Assembly: GCF_026210795.1 (NCBI RefSeq)
Contig: NC_089429.1
Location: 5,394,001-5,458,000 of the forward strand
Direction: 5' to 3'
DNA: 64,000 nucleotides
From: Rhizophagus irregularis
Lineage: Eukaryota; Glomeromycota; Glomeromycetes; Glomerales; Glomeraceae
Below the pieces are notes generated by a model. It was given only the letters and a program-made list of their open reading frames with translations, had not been told where the DNA came from and did no database searches. The position numbers and the translations under genes are program-made. Below are positions 10,391-22,271 of this stretch, piece by piece. Within the stretch, counting starts at the first letter, position 1; every line of letters starts with the position of its first letter.

Positions 10391-11665
10391 AAATTTTATT
10401 TATTTTTTAATTTATCTTATTTTTATTTTTGTAATAATTACTCTGTATTATTTAAATAAAATAAATTAGCATTTCACTTATTGTCGTTGTAAGATTCTGA
10501 ATTAAAATGCGAGGCAATAATTCGACTATAATTTTAGACTAAAATCTACCCTATAAAAAACTTTATCCGTTATTTCTGTAAAAACTCCGTAAAATGAGCC
10601 TTTCACGGATCCATTCACCGGAAATGTAAATAAATCGATAAATTCCGTGATATAAGGTTATTAATTCCGGAAATATGAGCCTTTTACGGAAAAAGATGGA
10701 ATATAAAAAACGGATCGATTTTTTTACAAGGCTAGTCAGAATTTAATAAAGTCGTTATAGGTACGAATTTCTTTGAAAACTTTAAATAAATATATGCCGA
10801 ACCTTCTTAGATCGTAGGTTATACTATTCATACCTTCATTAACTTGTAACTATCAATTTTTCGTGTGTAAAAATCCTAATACTGATATCTGGTACAGTAT
10901 CATTTCACATCATTCTTCAATGTATATATAACTCTTTGTTGTTTTAAAATTTAATCATTCATACATTTTAAAATGCTGTAACTTATAGCATAATGGAATA
11001 AAAAAAATTTCTGTGATAATAAATCAAAGACTTTGACCATGATTAGGTTGTTCCAACTTTGATTGTTTGCTTAACGTCCAGATTTTCTATGTATAGTGTG
11101 ATAGACTATTATTGTGTTGTAAATTTAGCAAGCATAAAATTGTAACTCATGTTCTTGCCGTGTAATAAAGATTTTAATATACAATACTTCACCTTTTATT
11201 GCGTCAATTATTATCTATATTATTTTAATAGAACGTATCAAAGTAAGAAACGAAGGAACTTTTAAGAGAACCATATATAACTAGGAATACTTTACTGTTT
11301 TAGATATTCAAATTGGATGTAAATGTCACAAGTGAAGTTGCTGTTACTCAATTTCATTGACATTAACGTGTTATGGAGTAGAAAAAAGTATGTATCTGTT
11401 TTGGGAGTAACGAAAATATTTCATTTTTGAAGATATAGATTAGGGATAAAATATTATGATTTAAAAAGATTATGTGTTAGCAACTTGCGTGTGAAAAAAA
11501 CGTTCGAAACGTTTTTTGTACAATAATATATTTAAAAAAACGTTTTGCATCGATGATAACAGAATATTCTCTGAGTAAACATCTCATCAAGCATTACTGA
11601 TTCGTCATCCGTTATTGGTAAATAAATGGATGATCCGGTTTCAAATCGGATAAATCCTCGGATTG
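10391..11665 (+). repeat. Downstream flank of copy C, duplicated after copy D
   Basis: The sequence is collinear and highly similar to 20336-21690, from the 3' UTR through blocks such as AATGCGAGGCAATAATTCG, CTTTTACGGAAAAAGATGG, GTTCTTGCCGTGTAATAAAG and GGATGATCCGGTTTCAAATC. D carries short insertions (for example near 21035 and 21500) and C a different small one near 10880. No open reading frame or RNA gene was recognised. It marks the size of the duplicated unit: about 3 kb including gene and both flanks. Confidence 0.85.
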
Positions 11666-12429
11666 GCGGTGTAATGCCGTAGTATACATAGTGAATTTAT
11701 TAATTGTAAGGCGCAGCATTATATTTAGAATTAGTGTATAAATTTTTAGTAGTTTAAAATTGTATATCAATGGTCCGAAATGACGTTAAACTATATAATA
11801 GAGAACTATAAGTTATCAGGTGATTACGTCCGAGATGACGTTATTTTTATTTTTATTTTTAAAATCCACGTTCCGAGATGACGTTAAAGTCGTTAAACTA
11901 GTAGATCATTTTTAAAGAATTATATCAAGTGATTAAGGTTATCAGGTGATTCAAATTTGAAGATCATTTTAGAAGAAATCTATAATTAGGAAATTTACAT
12001 TTTTGGAAGTGGATTTGAAGGTCAAAAACGAAGAAAAATTCAAAATTTCAAAAACATGATAAACGCTAAGTATTGAAGTGTGCGGTTCGTTTGGGCATAA
12101 AATTAAAATTTTTGGTTTTGCCACAAAACATAGTGATGAAAGGCGCAAGAAGTTTCTTTAAGAAAGTATTTTTAGATTTATATAAAAAGGGGTAAATATT
12201 GACTTTGTGGAAATTCAGGATACGAATTTGGGGATTTATTTAGATAAATCACCCCATTCGGGTGATCATCAAAGGTTATAACCTTACGATTTATGTCACA
12301 AATGCATAGGTTATAACCTTATATGGGCGGCCCATGGGCCATAATTTAATGTCACGTGACCCGATTTTTTAATTCTGGCCCAACATGCGCAATTTTGGCA
12401 TGTTAATTTTGGAACACGTTACATGCGCT

Positions 12430-13140
12430 AATTACTGTACATGTTACCCAAATGTAACATGCGGTGATTCAGACGCATGTTATTCATCCGTAACATGCGA
12501 TAAATTGGGCGCATGTTACCCATCTGTAACATGCAGTGATTCAGACACATGTTACGGATGGGTAATATGCGTTAATTCTGGCGCATGTTACTCATTTATA
12601 ACATGCACTAATTTGGGCGCATGTTACGCTTCTGTAACATGCGTTAATTCTGGCGCATGTTACTCATCCATAATATGCATTAATTCTGGCGCATGTTACT
12701 CATCTGTAACATGCGTTAATTCTGGTGCATGTTACGCTTCTGTAACATGCATTAATTCTGACGCATGTTACTCAATCGTAATATGCGTTAATTCCTGTGC
12801 ATTTTCGTTCTTAACGTCAATTAATTAGGTACATTACGCTTCGTAAGTACGTTAATTCTGGCGCTATTCTTTCATCCGTAACATGCGTTAATTCTGCATG
12901 CGCTGTACTCGTCAAGTTAGCATGTGTTAATTCTGGTGCATGTTACGCTTCTGTAACATGCGTTAATTCTGGCGCATGTTACTCATCCGTAATATGCGTT
13001 AATTCTGGCGCATGTTACTCATCCGTAATATGCGTTAATTCTGGCGCATGTTACTCATCCGTAACATGCGCTAATTTGGGTACATGTTACTGGCGCATGT
13101 TCCCTACAGTAACATGCAGTAACTCTAGTTCATATTCCTT
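12430..13140. repeat. 36-bp minisatellite, left arm of foldback
   Basis: The unit is GCATGTTAC + 6 nt + GTAACATGC + GTTAATTCTGGC, so each unit contains its own 9-bp inverted pair around a 6-nt loop. About 18-19 units occur, with a disturbed stretch near 12790-12910. Because 36 is divisible by 3 and the unit lacks stops, a false 12-residue repeat protein (CYSSVTCVNSGA) can be read. Confidence 0.85.
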
Positions 13141-14019
13141 ACTGTAACATACAGTGATTTTAGTACATATTTTTATATCCAAAATACCAAATATTTAATA
13201 CTGAGTATTACCAAAATCAATGCATATTATATTATAGAATATTGCATATTATGCATTAGAAATAGTATATATAACTTTATTAAAGATGGCCATTTTTTTA
13301 AAATCAAAAAAATAATAAAACAATAAAAATAACAAAAAAAATAAACAAAAAAAAAATAAATAAACAAAAAAAAAATAAACAACAAAAAAAAAAATAAACA
13401 ACAAAAAAAAAAATAAACAAAAAAAAAAAATAAACAACAAAAAAAAAAATAAACAACAAAAAAAAAATAAACAAAATAAAATAAAAATAACAAAAAACAA
13501 ATGATTTGCATAGTATATTTTAAAATTTATAAGTAATTAATTTTATGATCATGTAAATCACTTTACTGATGCAAATATAATAATCATTTGTTTTTTCTTA
13601 TTTCTATATATTTAATTTTTTCCTTTTTATTTTTTATTTTTTTTTATTTTTTTTTTGTTAATTTTATTTTTTTTTGTTAATTTTTTTTTTGTTAATTTTA
13701 TTTTTTTTTATAAATTTTATTTTTTTTTATAATTTTATTTGCTAGTTTTATTTATTTTTTTTTGTTTATTTTTTTTTTGTTTATTTTTTTTTTTTTGTTA
13801 TTTTTTTTTTTGTTTATTTTTTTTTTTGTTATTTTTATTGTTTTATTATTTTTTTGATTTTAAAAAAATGACCATCTTTAATAAAGTTATATATATTTCT
13901 AATGCATAATATGCAATATTCTATAATATAATATGCATTGATTTTGGTAATACTCAGTATTAAATATTTGGTATTTTGGATATAAAAATATGTACTAAAA
14001 TCACTGTATGTTACAGTAA

Positions 14020-14760
14020 GGAATATGAACTAGAGTTACTGCATGTTACTGTAGGGAACATGCGCCAGTAACATGTACCCAAATTAGCGCATGTTACAGA
14101 TGAGTAATATGCGCCAGAATTAACGCATATTACGGATAAGTAACATGCGCCAGAATTAACGCATATTACGGATGAGTAACATGCGCCAGAATTAACGCAT
14201 GTTACAGAAGCGTAACATGCACCAGAATTAATGCATGTTACGGATGAGTAACATGCGCCAGAATTAACGCATATTCCGGATGAGTAACATGCGCCAGAAT
14301 TAACGCATGTTACAGAAGCGTAACATGCACTAGAATTAACGCATGTTATGGATGAGTAACATGCGCCAGAATTAACGCATATTATGGATGAGTAACATGC
14401 GTCAGAATTAATGCATGTTACAGAAGCGTAACATGCACCAGAATTAATGCATGTTACGGATGAGTAATATGCGCCAGAATTAACGCATATTACGGATGAG
14501 TAACATGCGCCAGAATTAACGCATGTTACAGAAGTGTAACATACATCAGAATTAATGCATGTTACGGATGAGTAACATGCGCCAGAATTAATGCATGTTA
14601 CAGAAGCGTAACATGCGCCCAAATTAGCGCATGTTATGAATGAGTAACATGCGCCAGAATTAACGCATATTACCCATCCGTAACATGCGTCTGAATCACT
14701 GCATGTTACAGATGGGTAACATGCGCCCAATTTATCGCATGTTACGGATGAATAACATGT
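14020..14760. repeat. 36-bp minisatellite, right arm of foldback
   Basis: Mirror image of the left-arm array, about 20 units, more regular than the left copy. Unit variants (TCATCC versus GCTTCT in the loop; TTAATTCTGG versus TAATTTGGG) alternate in the same order in both arms, so the arms were copied or corrected as blocks. The 288-residue frame on the - strand is an artefact of the repeat. Confidence 0.8.
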
Positions 14761-14768
14761 GTCTGAAT

Positions 14769-17751
14769 TAGTGGTCCGATCTGTGGATATGAAATCCGGA
14801 TATCTGTACAGATATGTGGATATCCGGATATAAATTTTAAGTAACGGATAGAAAATTACGGATATACAGATATCCATGGATATCTGTGCAGATATCTGTT
14901 ATGCATGTTAATTTTGTATAACGGTTGATCAAAAAACGCGAATTCGCGTAATAAAATGTGATATTGACTAAAAAAGTGTTACTTTATAGATTTTTAGTCT
15001 AGCCTTTTTATGACAATGTCCAGTGAAAATTTAGCAGAGATTCCGCAGCCAGAAAATTTTGAAACCTTGACTCCTAGAACAAGTGGATCAAAAAGACCAA
15101 GGCAAAGGGTACGTGAACCATTAAACCAGCAAAATTTAGATCAAAATGAACCTATAGTTGAGTTAGAATCAGATACAGACATAAATGACCAGCAAAAAAC
15201 TGGTAGAAATAATGTAAAACGAAAAAAAACTTCAATAAAAATAGACTTAAATAAAATAGCTGACCAACTAGTTTTAATTCCAAATGCCAAGCCACCAGGA
15301 CAAAGTTGGATATGGGGTTACTTTGATCAATATGAACCAATTGAACAATATAAAAGGATTGTAAAATGTTTAGTTCAAGTTCAACGGAAAAATGGTGTAG
15401 AATCGTGTGGTCATTTTATGGGTTCTGATAATTCTACTGGCAATTTTATTGTTCATCTTGCTTCACATCGAATTACTGAGGAAAGTCATAAAAGAAGGAT
15501 GGGCGAGATACAAAAAAATAATCAGTTATCACAAACCCGCATAGATGAAATTATTCGAAATAATCCAGATGTCAAAAACTGCCGGGACAGAAAATTTGTT
15601 GGAATTTTAATTAAAGACAATAGACCAATTAGTATATGTAATGATGAAGGTTTAATTGAATTTATTCGCGAATTTGATTCAAATTATCAAATTCCAAGTG
15701 ATAAAATAATTCACCAACTATTAGCCGAAGCATACAATCAAATCAAAGTTGTTTTAGTAAAAAAATTTAATGAAGAAATTATTTCTTGCTCCATAACAAC
15801 AGACTTATGGACTGCACGAAGTAGAAGCGGATACATTGGTGTTACATGTTCCTTTGTTAACAATAATTTTGATATTTGTGAAGCAATCTTAGCAGTTCAA
15901 TACGTACCTTATCCTCATACTGGTGATAATATTTGTGAAGTACTACATGATATTATTTCAAATTGGAATCTTACTGGTAAGATCTTTACAATGACGACAG
16001 ATAATGGTTCTAATATGGTAAAAGCTGGAAGATTAATGAATGAGCTTACAAGACTTCCTTGTACAGCGCACACATTGCAACTAGTTGTGGGGAAGGGATT
16101 ATTGCCAGCTGAAGTTTTAATTGCACGAGCCAAAAGATTAATAAATTTTTTTACTTCACCCAAACAAACGGAAAAATTACTGGAAATTCAGAAAAGAACT
16201 AACCATATCAATAATAACGAAGTAATTAACAAAATTTTATTTTTTAAAAAAAAATTCTATTTTTCAAAGAAATATATTAACTAATTAATTTACTAATATT
16301 TTTATGCTACATTTTCATTACAGAATTTAGAAAAAAATGATGAATACCTTCGAATGATTGCTGATGTAGACACGCGATGGAACTCCAGTTACCTTGCATG
16401 GAAACGTTTAATAAAAATCAAAGATCTCATTGATATTCTGGCATCTACTATGTTAATTGATCCTGATCTCTCAACACGACGTGATGGGAAGCGACTGAAA
16501 AATATAAATCTAACAGAAAATGAATGGCAAGAAATAAGTAAATTAATCATAATCTTGGAAGATTTTGCTGGAGCAACTGAATATTTGGGCGGAAGTAAAT
16601 ACGCAACTATTAGTTTAATGTATAGCGTTTTAGCAATGATTAAACAAAAGATTTTACCAGATAATGATTCCAATGTGGAGGACATAGACTTAACCAATTC
16701 GGATACAGCCTTTGATGATGATGTTGGTTATGAAGATGCTCCAGAAGATGAATCTATTTCTGAACAACCTAAACGGAGAAAAATTAATATTAATACGCCA
16801 CAAAATTGCACTGATCTTGAAAAACGTGTTAAAGCAGCACTTTACCGATCAATGAATCATTATTGGGAAGTTCCACAAGAGCAAGGGATGTTGGCTGCTT
16901 TACTGGATCCAAGATTCAAAGAACTTAGATTTGCCTCTAATTCATTGCGTATTAGAACCCAAGAACAATTGAAAAGTGCTTACCAAGAAATGAAAAATTT
17001 AACTAGTAATGAAGATCAAGAATCTGAATTACAGCCAGTGTCTTGTTAGCAAGGATGTTTCAAAATGATGCTATTAGCATTGACGAAGTAGCTAATTATT
17101 TAGCTCTCCCCAAGATTCATCATGATGATTGTCCTTTAACATGGTGGAGAATTAATAAGACTAGGTTTCCAGTGCTGTCAAAATTAGCAAGAAAATATTT
17201 GGCCATCCCTGCTACCTCTACTCCGAGTGAAAGGCTTTTTAGCGAAGCTGGTAATGTAATGACTATAAAAAGGACACAATTGGCGCCAAATATGTTAGAA
17301 AATTTGGTGTTTTGTAAGAAGAATTGGCGTCTAGCTGGAGGAGTTTTTCCATTAAAATATTAGTTGATAGTGAATAATTGAATAATGTAACAAGAAGCGA
17401 ACAATCTAATTGTTTCGTTTCGTTTTTTGCTTTTTGGGCGTAATTGAGAAATAAACTAACCGGATTTAGCTAATTTTCTTGCATCATTATCAAAAGAAAA
17501 GTGGCTTAGAAAAAATTTTTTTTATTGTAATAAAATAAACTATGCAAGTTTAAAATAAATTTAATAAAATTTTATCCGTTTTCTTATATTATTATCCGGA
17601 TAAATCTGCATCCGGATTATCTGTTAATTAAATTTATCTGCGCAGATTTACCCGGATTTAACCGGATTTTTTACGGGTAACAATCCGTATCTGTAATAGG
17701 GTCCGCGGATTATCTGTACGCGGATAAATGGATATCCGGATCTGACCACTA
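14769..17751 (+). mobile_element. hAT DNA transposon, 2983 bp, inserted in the foldback right arm
   Basis: Terminal inverted repeats TAGTGGTCCGATC (left) and GATCTGACCACTA (right) match at 12 of 13 positions. The target duplication GTCTGAAT occurs at 14761-14768 and 17752-17759, the 8 bp expected for hAT. The intact left arm shows the corresponding empty sequence. Subterminal regions (14780-14900; 17580-17745) are full of ATCCGGATAT, ATATCTGTACAG and GCGGATAAAT repeats, as is usual for transposase-binding sites. It carries one transposase gene. Both ends are complete, so it is recent, although the transposase may be mildly damaged. Confidence 0.93.
15010..17363 (+). CDS. hAT transposase (BED zinc finger, hATC dimerisation domain)
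   Basis: Exon 1 is 15010-16221 (404 codons; an alternative ATG is at 15016), with an intron 16222-16323 (GTAATT...ACAG) and exon 2 from 16324. A BED-type finger lies at residues about 100-155 (W100, C120, C133, H149, H153). The RNase-H-like core shows TTDLWTA (D265) and TTDNGSNM (D331), followed by the LPCTAH block and, in exon 2, VDTRWNSSY. The C-terminal hATC block reads IPATSTPSERLFSEAG near 17205-17255. Near 17030-17050 the frame changes: one frame ends in a stop at 17049 and the hATC frame continues. A 29-nt GT-AG segment at 17006-17034 would restore the frame if spliced, but that is very short for an intron; a frameshift is the simpler reading. The enzyme would excise and insert the element in the nucleus. 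Confidence 0.85.
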
Positions 17752-18113
17752 GTCTGAATCACCGCATGTTACATTTGGGTAACATGTACAGTAATTAGCG
17801 TATGTAATGTGTTCCAAAATTAACATGCCAAAATTGCGCATGTTGGGCCAGAATTAAAAATCGGGTCACGTGACATTAAATTATGGCCCATGGGCCGCCC
17901 ATATAAGGTTATAACCTATGCATTTGTGACATAAATCGTAAGGTTATAACCTTTGATGATCACCCGAATGGGGTGAGATAAATATTTTAAGTTACATTTA
18001 ATATTGTTAAACCAAGCATATACTAATGTATTTATTTATATTATTAATAAAGTATTATTTTGTTAAACCTAAGGTGGCAAACGTGATTATCAAGGGCTTA
18101 GGTCTTACAGCGG

Positions 18114-19026
18114 ATTGACGGATCAACACCTTAAATGTTTTTCTTAAAAAAAATTATTTTTTAAAACTGTTCTAGTAAATGTTTAATTATTTTTACTGTT
18201 ATTGTTTTTTTGTTTTTTTAAACAAAATTAACATTACTACAACTTATAGTTTTTACTTCTCATGATTCTTAAATCTATGATTTATTATTATTAAAGATGA
18301 AACACAGGATTAAGTTTTTTTTCTTAAAAAAAAAAAAAAGTCTTATCAATTTACGGTATGTAAATTACGGCATCACGGCATTACTGTATTTACGACTTAC
18401 AACATTTTACTACGGTAAACGGAATTAAATTATTTACGACATACTGTATTACTGTATGTACTCATTATACTGTAAATGATAAATTAGGGAATTTCAGTGG
18501 CATCTATACCGAGATGAGGGCTCTTGAAAAATAAAGAAACGCGAAAATAGTGTAATGAAAGACTTAAATAAAGTTGGTTGTATTTGAATCTGAACAAATA
18601 TTAAATTATTGCGTATTGTAGACAATAATTTCACAAGTAATATTTATGACAACCTTGACAACCATACAAAATCACATGCTAAGAGACACTCGGCAATACT
18701 CAGTAAAATTCAGAGAATGAGACTAAGGTCTTTAAATTCGGAGCACTGATCCGAGTATATGGTTTTTATTTCATTCTAACCTCTGCCGAGTTTTTTCGGA
18801 AAGTAATAAAAGTGTCTCCCGTAACTTATGAAAACAGCAGTAATGAAATGTGAAAATGATGTACAGTACAACCGAGTTTCTTTTATTATCCTAATTTATC
18901 CTTATTACGCGCTACTAGATGGTATGATATACATTCTGCGGATCGGCGGATATGAACAGACAATTTATCTATATAAAGCTCAAAATTCTCACTTGAAATT
19001 CTAAACTGTCGACTCCAAAAAAAAAC
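18114..19026 (+). repeat. Continuation of copy-C flank and upstream segment of SDR copy D
   Basis: 18114-18260 continues the duplicated downstream flank (collinear with 21692-21860). 18290-19026 is the upstream segment shared with copies C and E. Blocks include AACACAGGATTAAG, TACGGTAAACGGAATTAAA, CACTCGGCAATACTC and GATCCGAGTATATGG. No gene was seen. Confidence 0.75.
18970..18984 (+). promoter_or_regulatory. TATA-like core promoter of SDR copy D
   Basis: TATATAAAGCTCAAA, 57 bp before the ATG, followed by the shared leader TTCTCACTTGAAATTC and GTCGACTCC. Confidence 0.65.
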
Positions 19027-20335
19027 ATGCCAATTAAATTAGAAATTCAAGATTTATCGAAATATGTTATAATCCTTACTGGTGCAACTGATGGTAAAAT
19101 ATTTTTTTTCAAAATTAAAACTTTTCTTAGTATGATAATAATTCTTTTTATTTAATTTTAAGGCATCGGTAAAGAAATGGCGAGGATTTTAGCCAGATCT
19201 AATCCAAAGCGATTGATTTTACCAGCTCGTAATATAGAAAAAGGAAATAAGCTATTAGAATATATTAAATCTTCTAATGGGAATGCAAACAATGTTGAAA
19301 TTTGGGAAATGGATCTAGCAGATTTACAAAGTGTAAAAAACTTTGCTAATAAATTCATTAAAGAAGTCGGAGAATTACATATTTTAATTAATAATGCAGG
19401 TAAAAAAAAAAAATGAAAATAAAAATAGTGACTTATTAATCACGTTTCACGTTTATATATTTACTTATTTGAAATATTTTGTAGGATTAATCGTTCAGAA
19501 TCAAATAATTAAAACGAAGGATAACTTGGAAATACAATTTCAGGTAATTTACTACCTTTTTTTTCAAGTCGTTTATTTTGGTATTCGCTTATTAATTTTT
19601 ATACATTATTCAGGTCAATCATTTAGCACAATTTTTACTTACTTTATTGTTATTGGATACAATAAAAAAATCAGTTTCTGCTGAATTACCTGGAAAAATT
19701 GCATTAACTAGTTCAGAACTTAATTATTTTGGTGAAATTGATTTTGACAATTTAAACCTTGAAAAGGGTAATTATTGGAATTTTCTTAAATCCTATGGAA
19801 ATACGAAATTGATGGTAAATATTTAAATCAAATTTCATTTTTAATAGTAAAATCAAAAAAAATTTTTTTTTTATTTATATTATTTTTGATTTTTGATTTT
19901 TTTTTAAAAAAAAGAATATTATTGTTGCTAAGGAATTAGGCCGTTTAGTTCAAAACGATAGTAAGTATTATTAAAAAAAACTCATTTTTTTTACAGCATG
20001 AAAGAAAAATATTTTAACTCTTTTCTTTTAAATATGTAGATATTACAACATATTCGCTTCACCCTGGTTTAATTCAAACAAATGTAAGTCATTTAAATAG
20101 CACCTTCTCGAATATTTTAAATAGATTAATTATAAAAATAAGCGGAGAAATAACAGTTGAACAAGGTGCCATCAATACTCTCTATCCCGTATTTTCTCTC
20201 GAAAATAAAGAAACGGGAAAATATTATGATGAAGGTATTGAAACGGAACCAAATAAAATTGCTAATGATCAAGAAGTTGCAAAGAAACTATGGGATGTTT
20301 CTGAAAAAATATTAAAAGATCATGGAATGATCTAG
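19027..20335 (+). CDS. SDR copy D: short-chain dehydrogenase/reductase, 301 aa
   Basis: Exons 19027-19093, 19163-19399, 19485-19543, 19614-19814, 19915-19960 and 20040-20335 give 301 residues. Motifs are complete: TGATDGIG, ARN, NNAG, TSS, YGNTK, HPG. The gene begins MPIKLEIQDLSKY and is almost identical to copy C in exons 1-3 and to copy E in exon 4. The post-HPG segment reads HLNSTFSNILNRLIIKI, unlike C. The stop is TAG after HGMI. Flanks on both sides are duplicated from copy C, so the two arose by segmental duplication. Confidence 0.92.
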
Positions 20336-21890
20336 AAATTTTATTTTATTTTTAATTTTATCTTACTATTTTTATTATTGTAATAATTACTCTGTATTAT
20401 TTTATTTAAATAAAATAAATTAGCATTTCACTTATTGTCGTTGTATGATTCTGAATAAAATGCGAGGCAATAATTCGACTATAATTTTAGACTAAAATCT
20501 ACCCTATAAAAAAACTTTATCCGTTATTTCTGTAAAAACTCCATAAAAATGAGCTTTTCACGGATCCATTCACCGGAAATGTAAATAGTAAATCGATAAA
20601 TTCCGTGATATAAGGTTATTAATTCCGGAAATATGAGCCTTTTACGGAAAAAGATGGAATATAAAAAACGGATCGATTTTTTTACAAGGCTGGTCAGAAT
20701 TTAATAAAGTCGTTATAGGTACGAATTTCTTTGAAAACTTTAAATAAATATATGCTTAACCTTCTTAGGTCGTAGGTCGTACTATGCATACCTTCATTAA
20801 CTTGTAACTATCAATTTTTCGTGTATCGTTTCACATCATTCTTCAATGTATACATAACTCTTGGTTATTTTAAATTTTAATCATTCATACGTTTAAAATG
20901 CTATAACTTTATAGCATAATGGAATAAAAAAAAAATCTCTGTGATAATAAATCAAAGACTTTGACCATAATTAGGTTGTTCCAACTTTAATTGTTTGCTT
21001 AACGTCCAGATTTTCTATGTATAATGTAAAAATTCGTAAATCTTTAGAGTTTTGTTTTTAACATGCTTAAATAGACTATTATTGTGTTGTAAATTTAGCA
21101 AGCATAAAATTGTAACTCATGTTCTTGCCGTGTAATAAAGATTTTAATATACAATATTTCATCTATTATTGCGTCAATTTTTTCTTTTATTATCTATTTT
21201 ATTTTTTAATAGGACGTATCAAAGTAAGAAACGAAGGAACTTTTAAGAGAACCATATATAACTAGGAATACTTTACTGTTTTAGATATTCAAATTGGGTG
21301 TAAATGTCACAAGAGAAGTTCCTGTTACTCAATTTCATTGACATTAACGTGTTATGGAGTAGAAAAAAGTATGTATCTGTTTTGGGAGTAACGAAAATAT
21401 TTCATTTTTGAAGATATAGATTAGGGATAAAATATTATGACTTAAAACGATTATGTGTTAGCAACTTGCGTGTGAAAAAACGTTCGAATCGTTTTTTTAA
21501 TTAAAATAACGTTTCGTAACGATTTTTGTACAATAATATATTTAAAAGAACGTTTTGCATCGATGATAACAGAATATTCCCGGGGTAAACAATAACAACA
21601 TCTCATCAGGCATTACTGATTCGTCATCCGTCATCGGTAAATAAATGGATGATCCGGTTTCAAATCGGATAAATCCGTGGATTGGCGGATTGACGGATCA
21701 ACGGATCGCAACACCAGCCGTCAATCTCATTTAAATGTTTTTCTTAAAAATAAATTATTTTTTAAAACTGTTCTGGTAAATGTTTAATTATTTTTACTGT
21801 TATTGCTTTGTTTTTTGTTTTTTAAACAAAATTAACATTACTACAACTTATAGCTTTCACTTCTCATGATTCTGATCTTAAATCCACTCT
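20336..21890 (+). repeat. Downstream flank of copy D (empty-site copy)
   Basis: Collinear with 10391-11665 and then directly with 18114-18260. The join at about 21685-21695 (GGATTGGCGGATTGACGG) is the undisturbed version of the LTR-like insertion site. Similarity stops near 21890, where a different block begins that separates D from E. No gene was recognised. Confidence 0.8.
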
Positions 21891-22271
21891 ATGAAAAAAA
21901 ATTCAACCAATAAATATCCGATAAATATCTTAAAATTATTCAATCAAAAAAATGTTCAGAATGGGGTCGATTTTCCGAATACTAATTTACACGATTTTGT
22001 ACGATGTTAATAGTAGTAGATTTATTTAATTTTTGACTTATTGCTATCATGAAATCATATATTTAATGTATTTTTATTATACAGTATATAATAAATTGTT
22101 TTATATATTTTCATCATAAAATTGTGCTTATATTATCATTATTATATTATGTTCTTATTATGTTTAAGTAAAATTACATTTTAAATGTATACATTCTACA
22201 TACGATTAATAATTTATTTACCTGCCGAAATAATAAAATCATTTCTTTTTTCCTGCAAAAAAAAAATTAAA
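21891..22271. other. Intergenic; no gene seen
   Basis: AT-rich spacer between the end of the duplicated flank and the stop codon of the minus-strand gene at 22272. No structure was recognised. Confidence 0.4.

Larger units (their letters stand above)
12250..17975. mobile_element. Foldback element with very long, near-identical inverted arms (about 2.7 kb without the hAT insert)
   Basis: Terminal inverted repeats begin CACCCCATTCGGGTGATCATC and are flanked by the 8-bp direct repeat AGATAAAT (12242-12249; 17976-17983). Left arm is 12250 to about 13507, a short loop lies about 13508-13581, and the right arm is about 13582-14768 continued at 17760-17975 after the hAT insert. The outer roughly 170 bp of the arms are nearly identical, so the insertion is recent. 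Each arm holds a single-copy outer part, a 36-bp minisatellite, a TTTAATACTGAGTATT block and an A- or T-rich inner tract. The 8-bp duplication suggests mobilisation by a hAT-type transposase; no transposase of its own is visible. Confidence 0.85.
11670..18109 (+). mobile_element. LTR-like element (about 0.7 kb without nested inserts)
   Basis: The ends are TGTAATGCCG (11670) and GGTCTTACA (18109), an inverted TGTAA/TTACA pair, flanked by the 4-bp direct repeat GCGG (11666-11669 and 18110-18113). The duplicated flank after SDR copy D reads straight through the site with a single GCGG near 21688, so D keeps the empty site. Removing the nested foldback leaves about 706 bp, compatible with a solo LTR. 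An AATAAAG signal lies near 18046. No internal genes remain, so it is a fossil. Its insertion is younger than the C/D duplication, or it was lost precisely from D, which is less likely. Family is not determinable. Confidence 0.65.

Noticed and set aside
12430-13100. CRISPR-like array because of regular 36-bp spacing
   Set aside because: Units are directly adjacent tandem repeats without unique spacers, in a eukaryotic-type sequence.
13227-13511. Phe/Tyr-rich frames in two registers on the - strand
   Set aside because: A-tract in the inner arm of the foldback element; low complexity.
14011-14877. 288-codon minus-strand frame with CYSSVTCVNSGA repeats as a cysteine-rich secreted protein
   Set aside because: Frame openness follows from the 36-bp stop-free repeat, it is mirrored in the other arm, and there is no signal peptide or conserved end.
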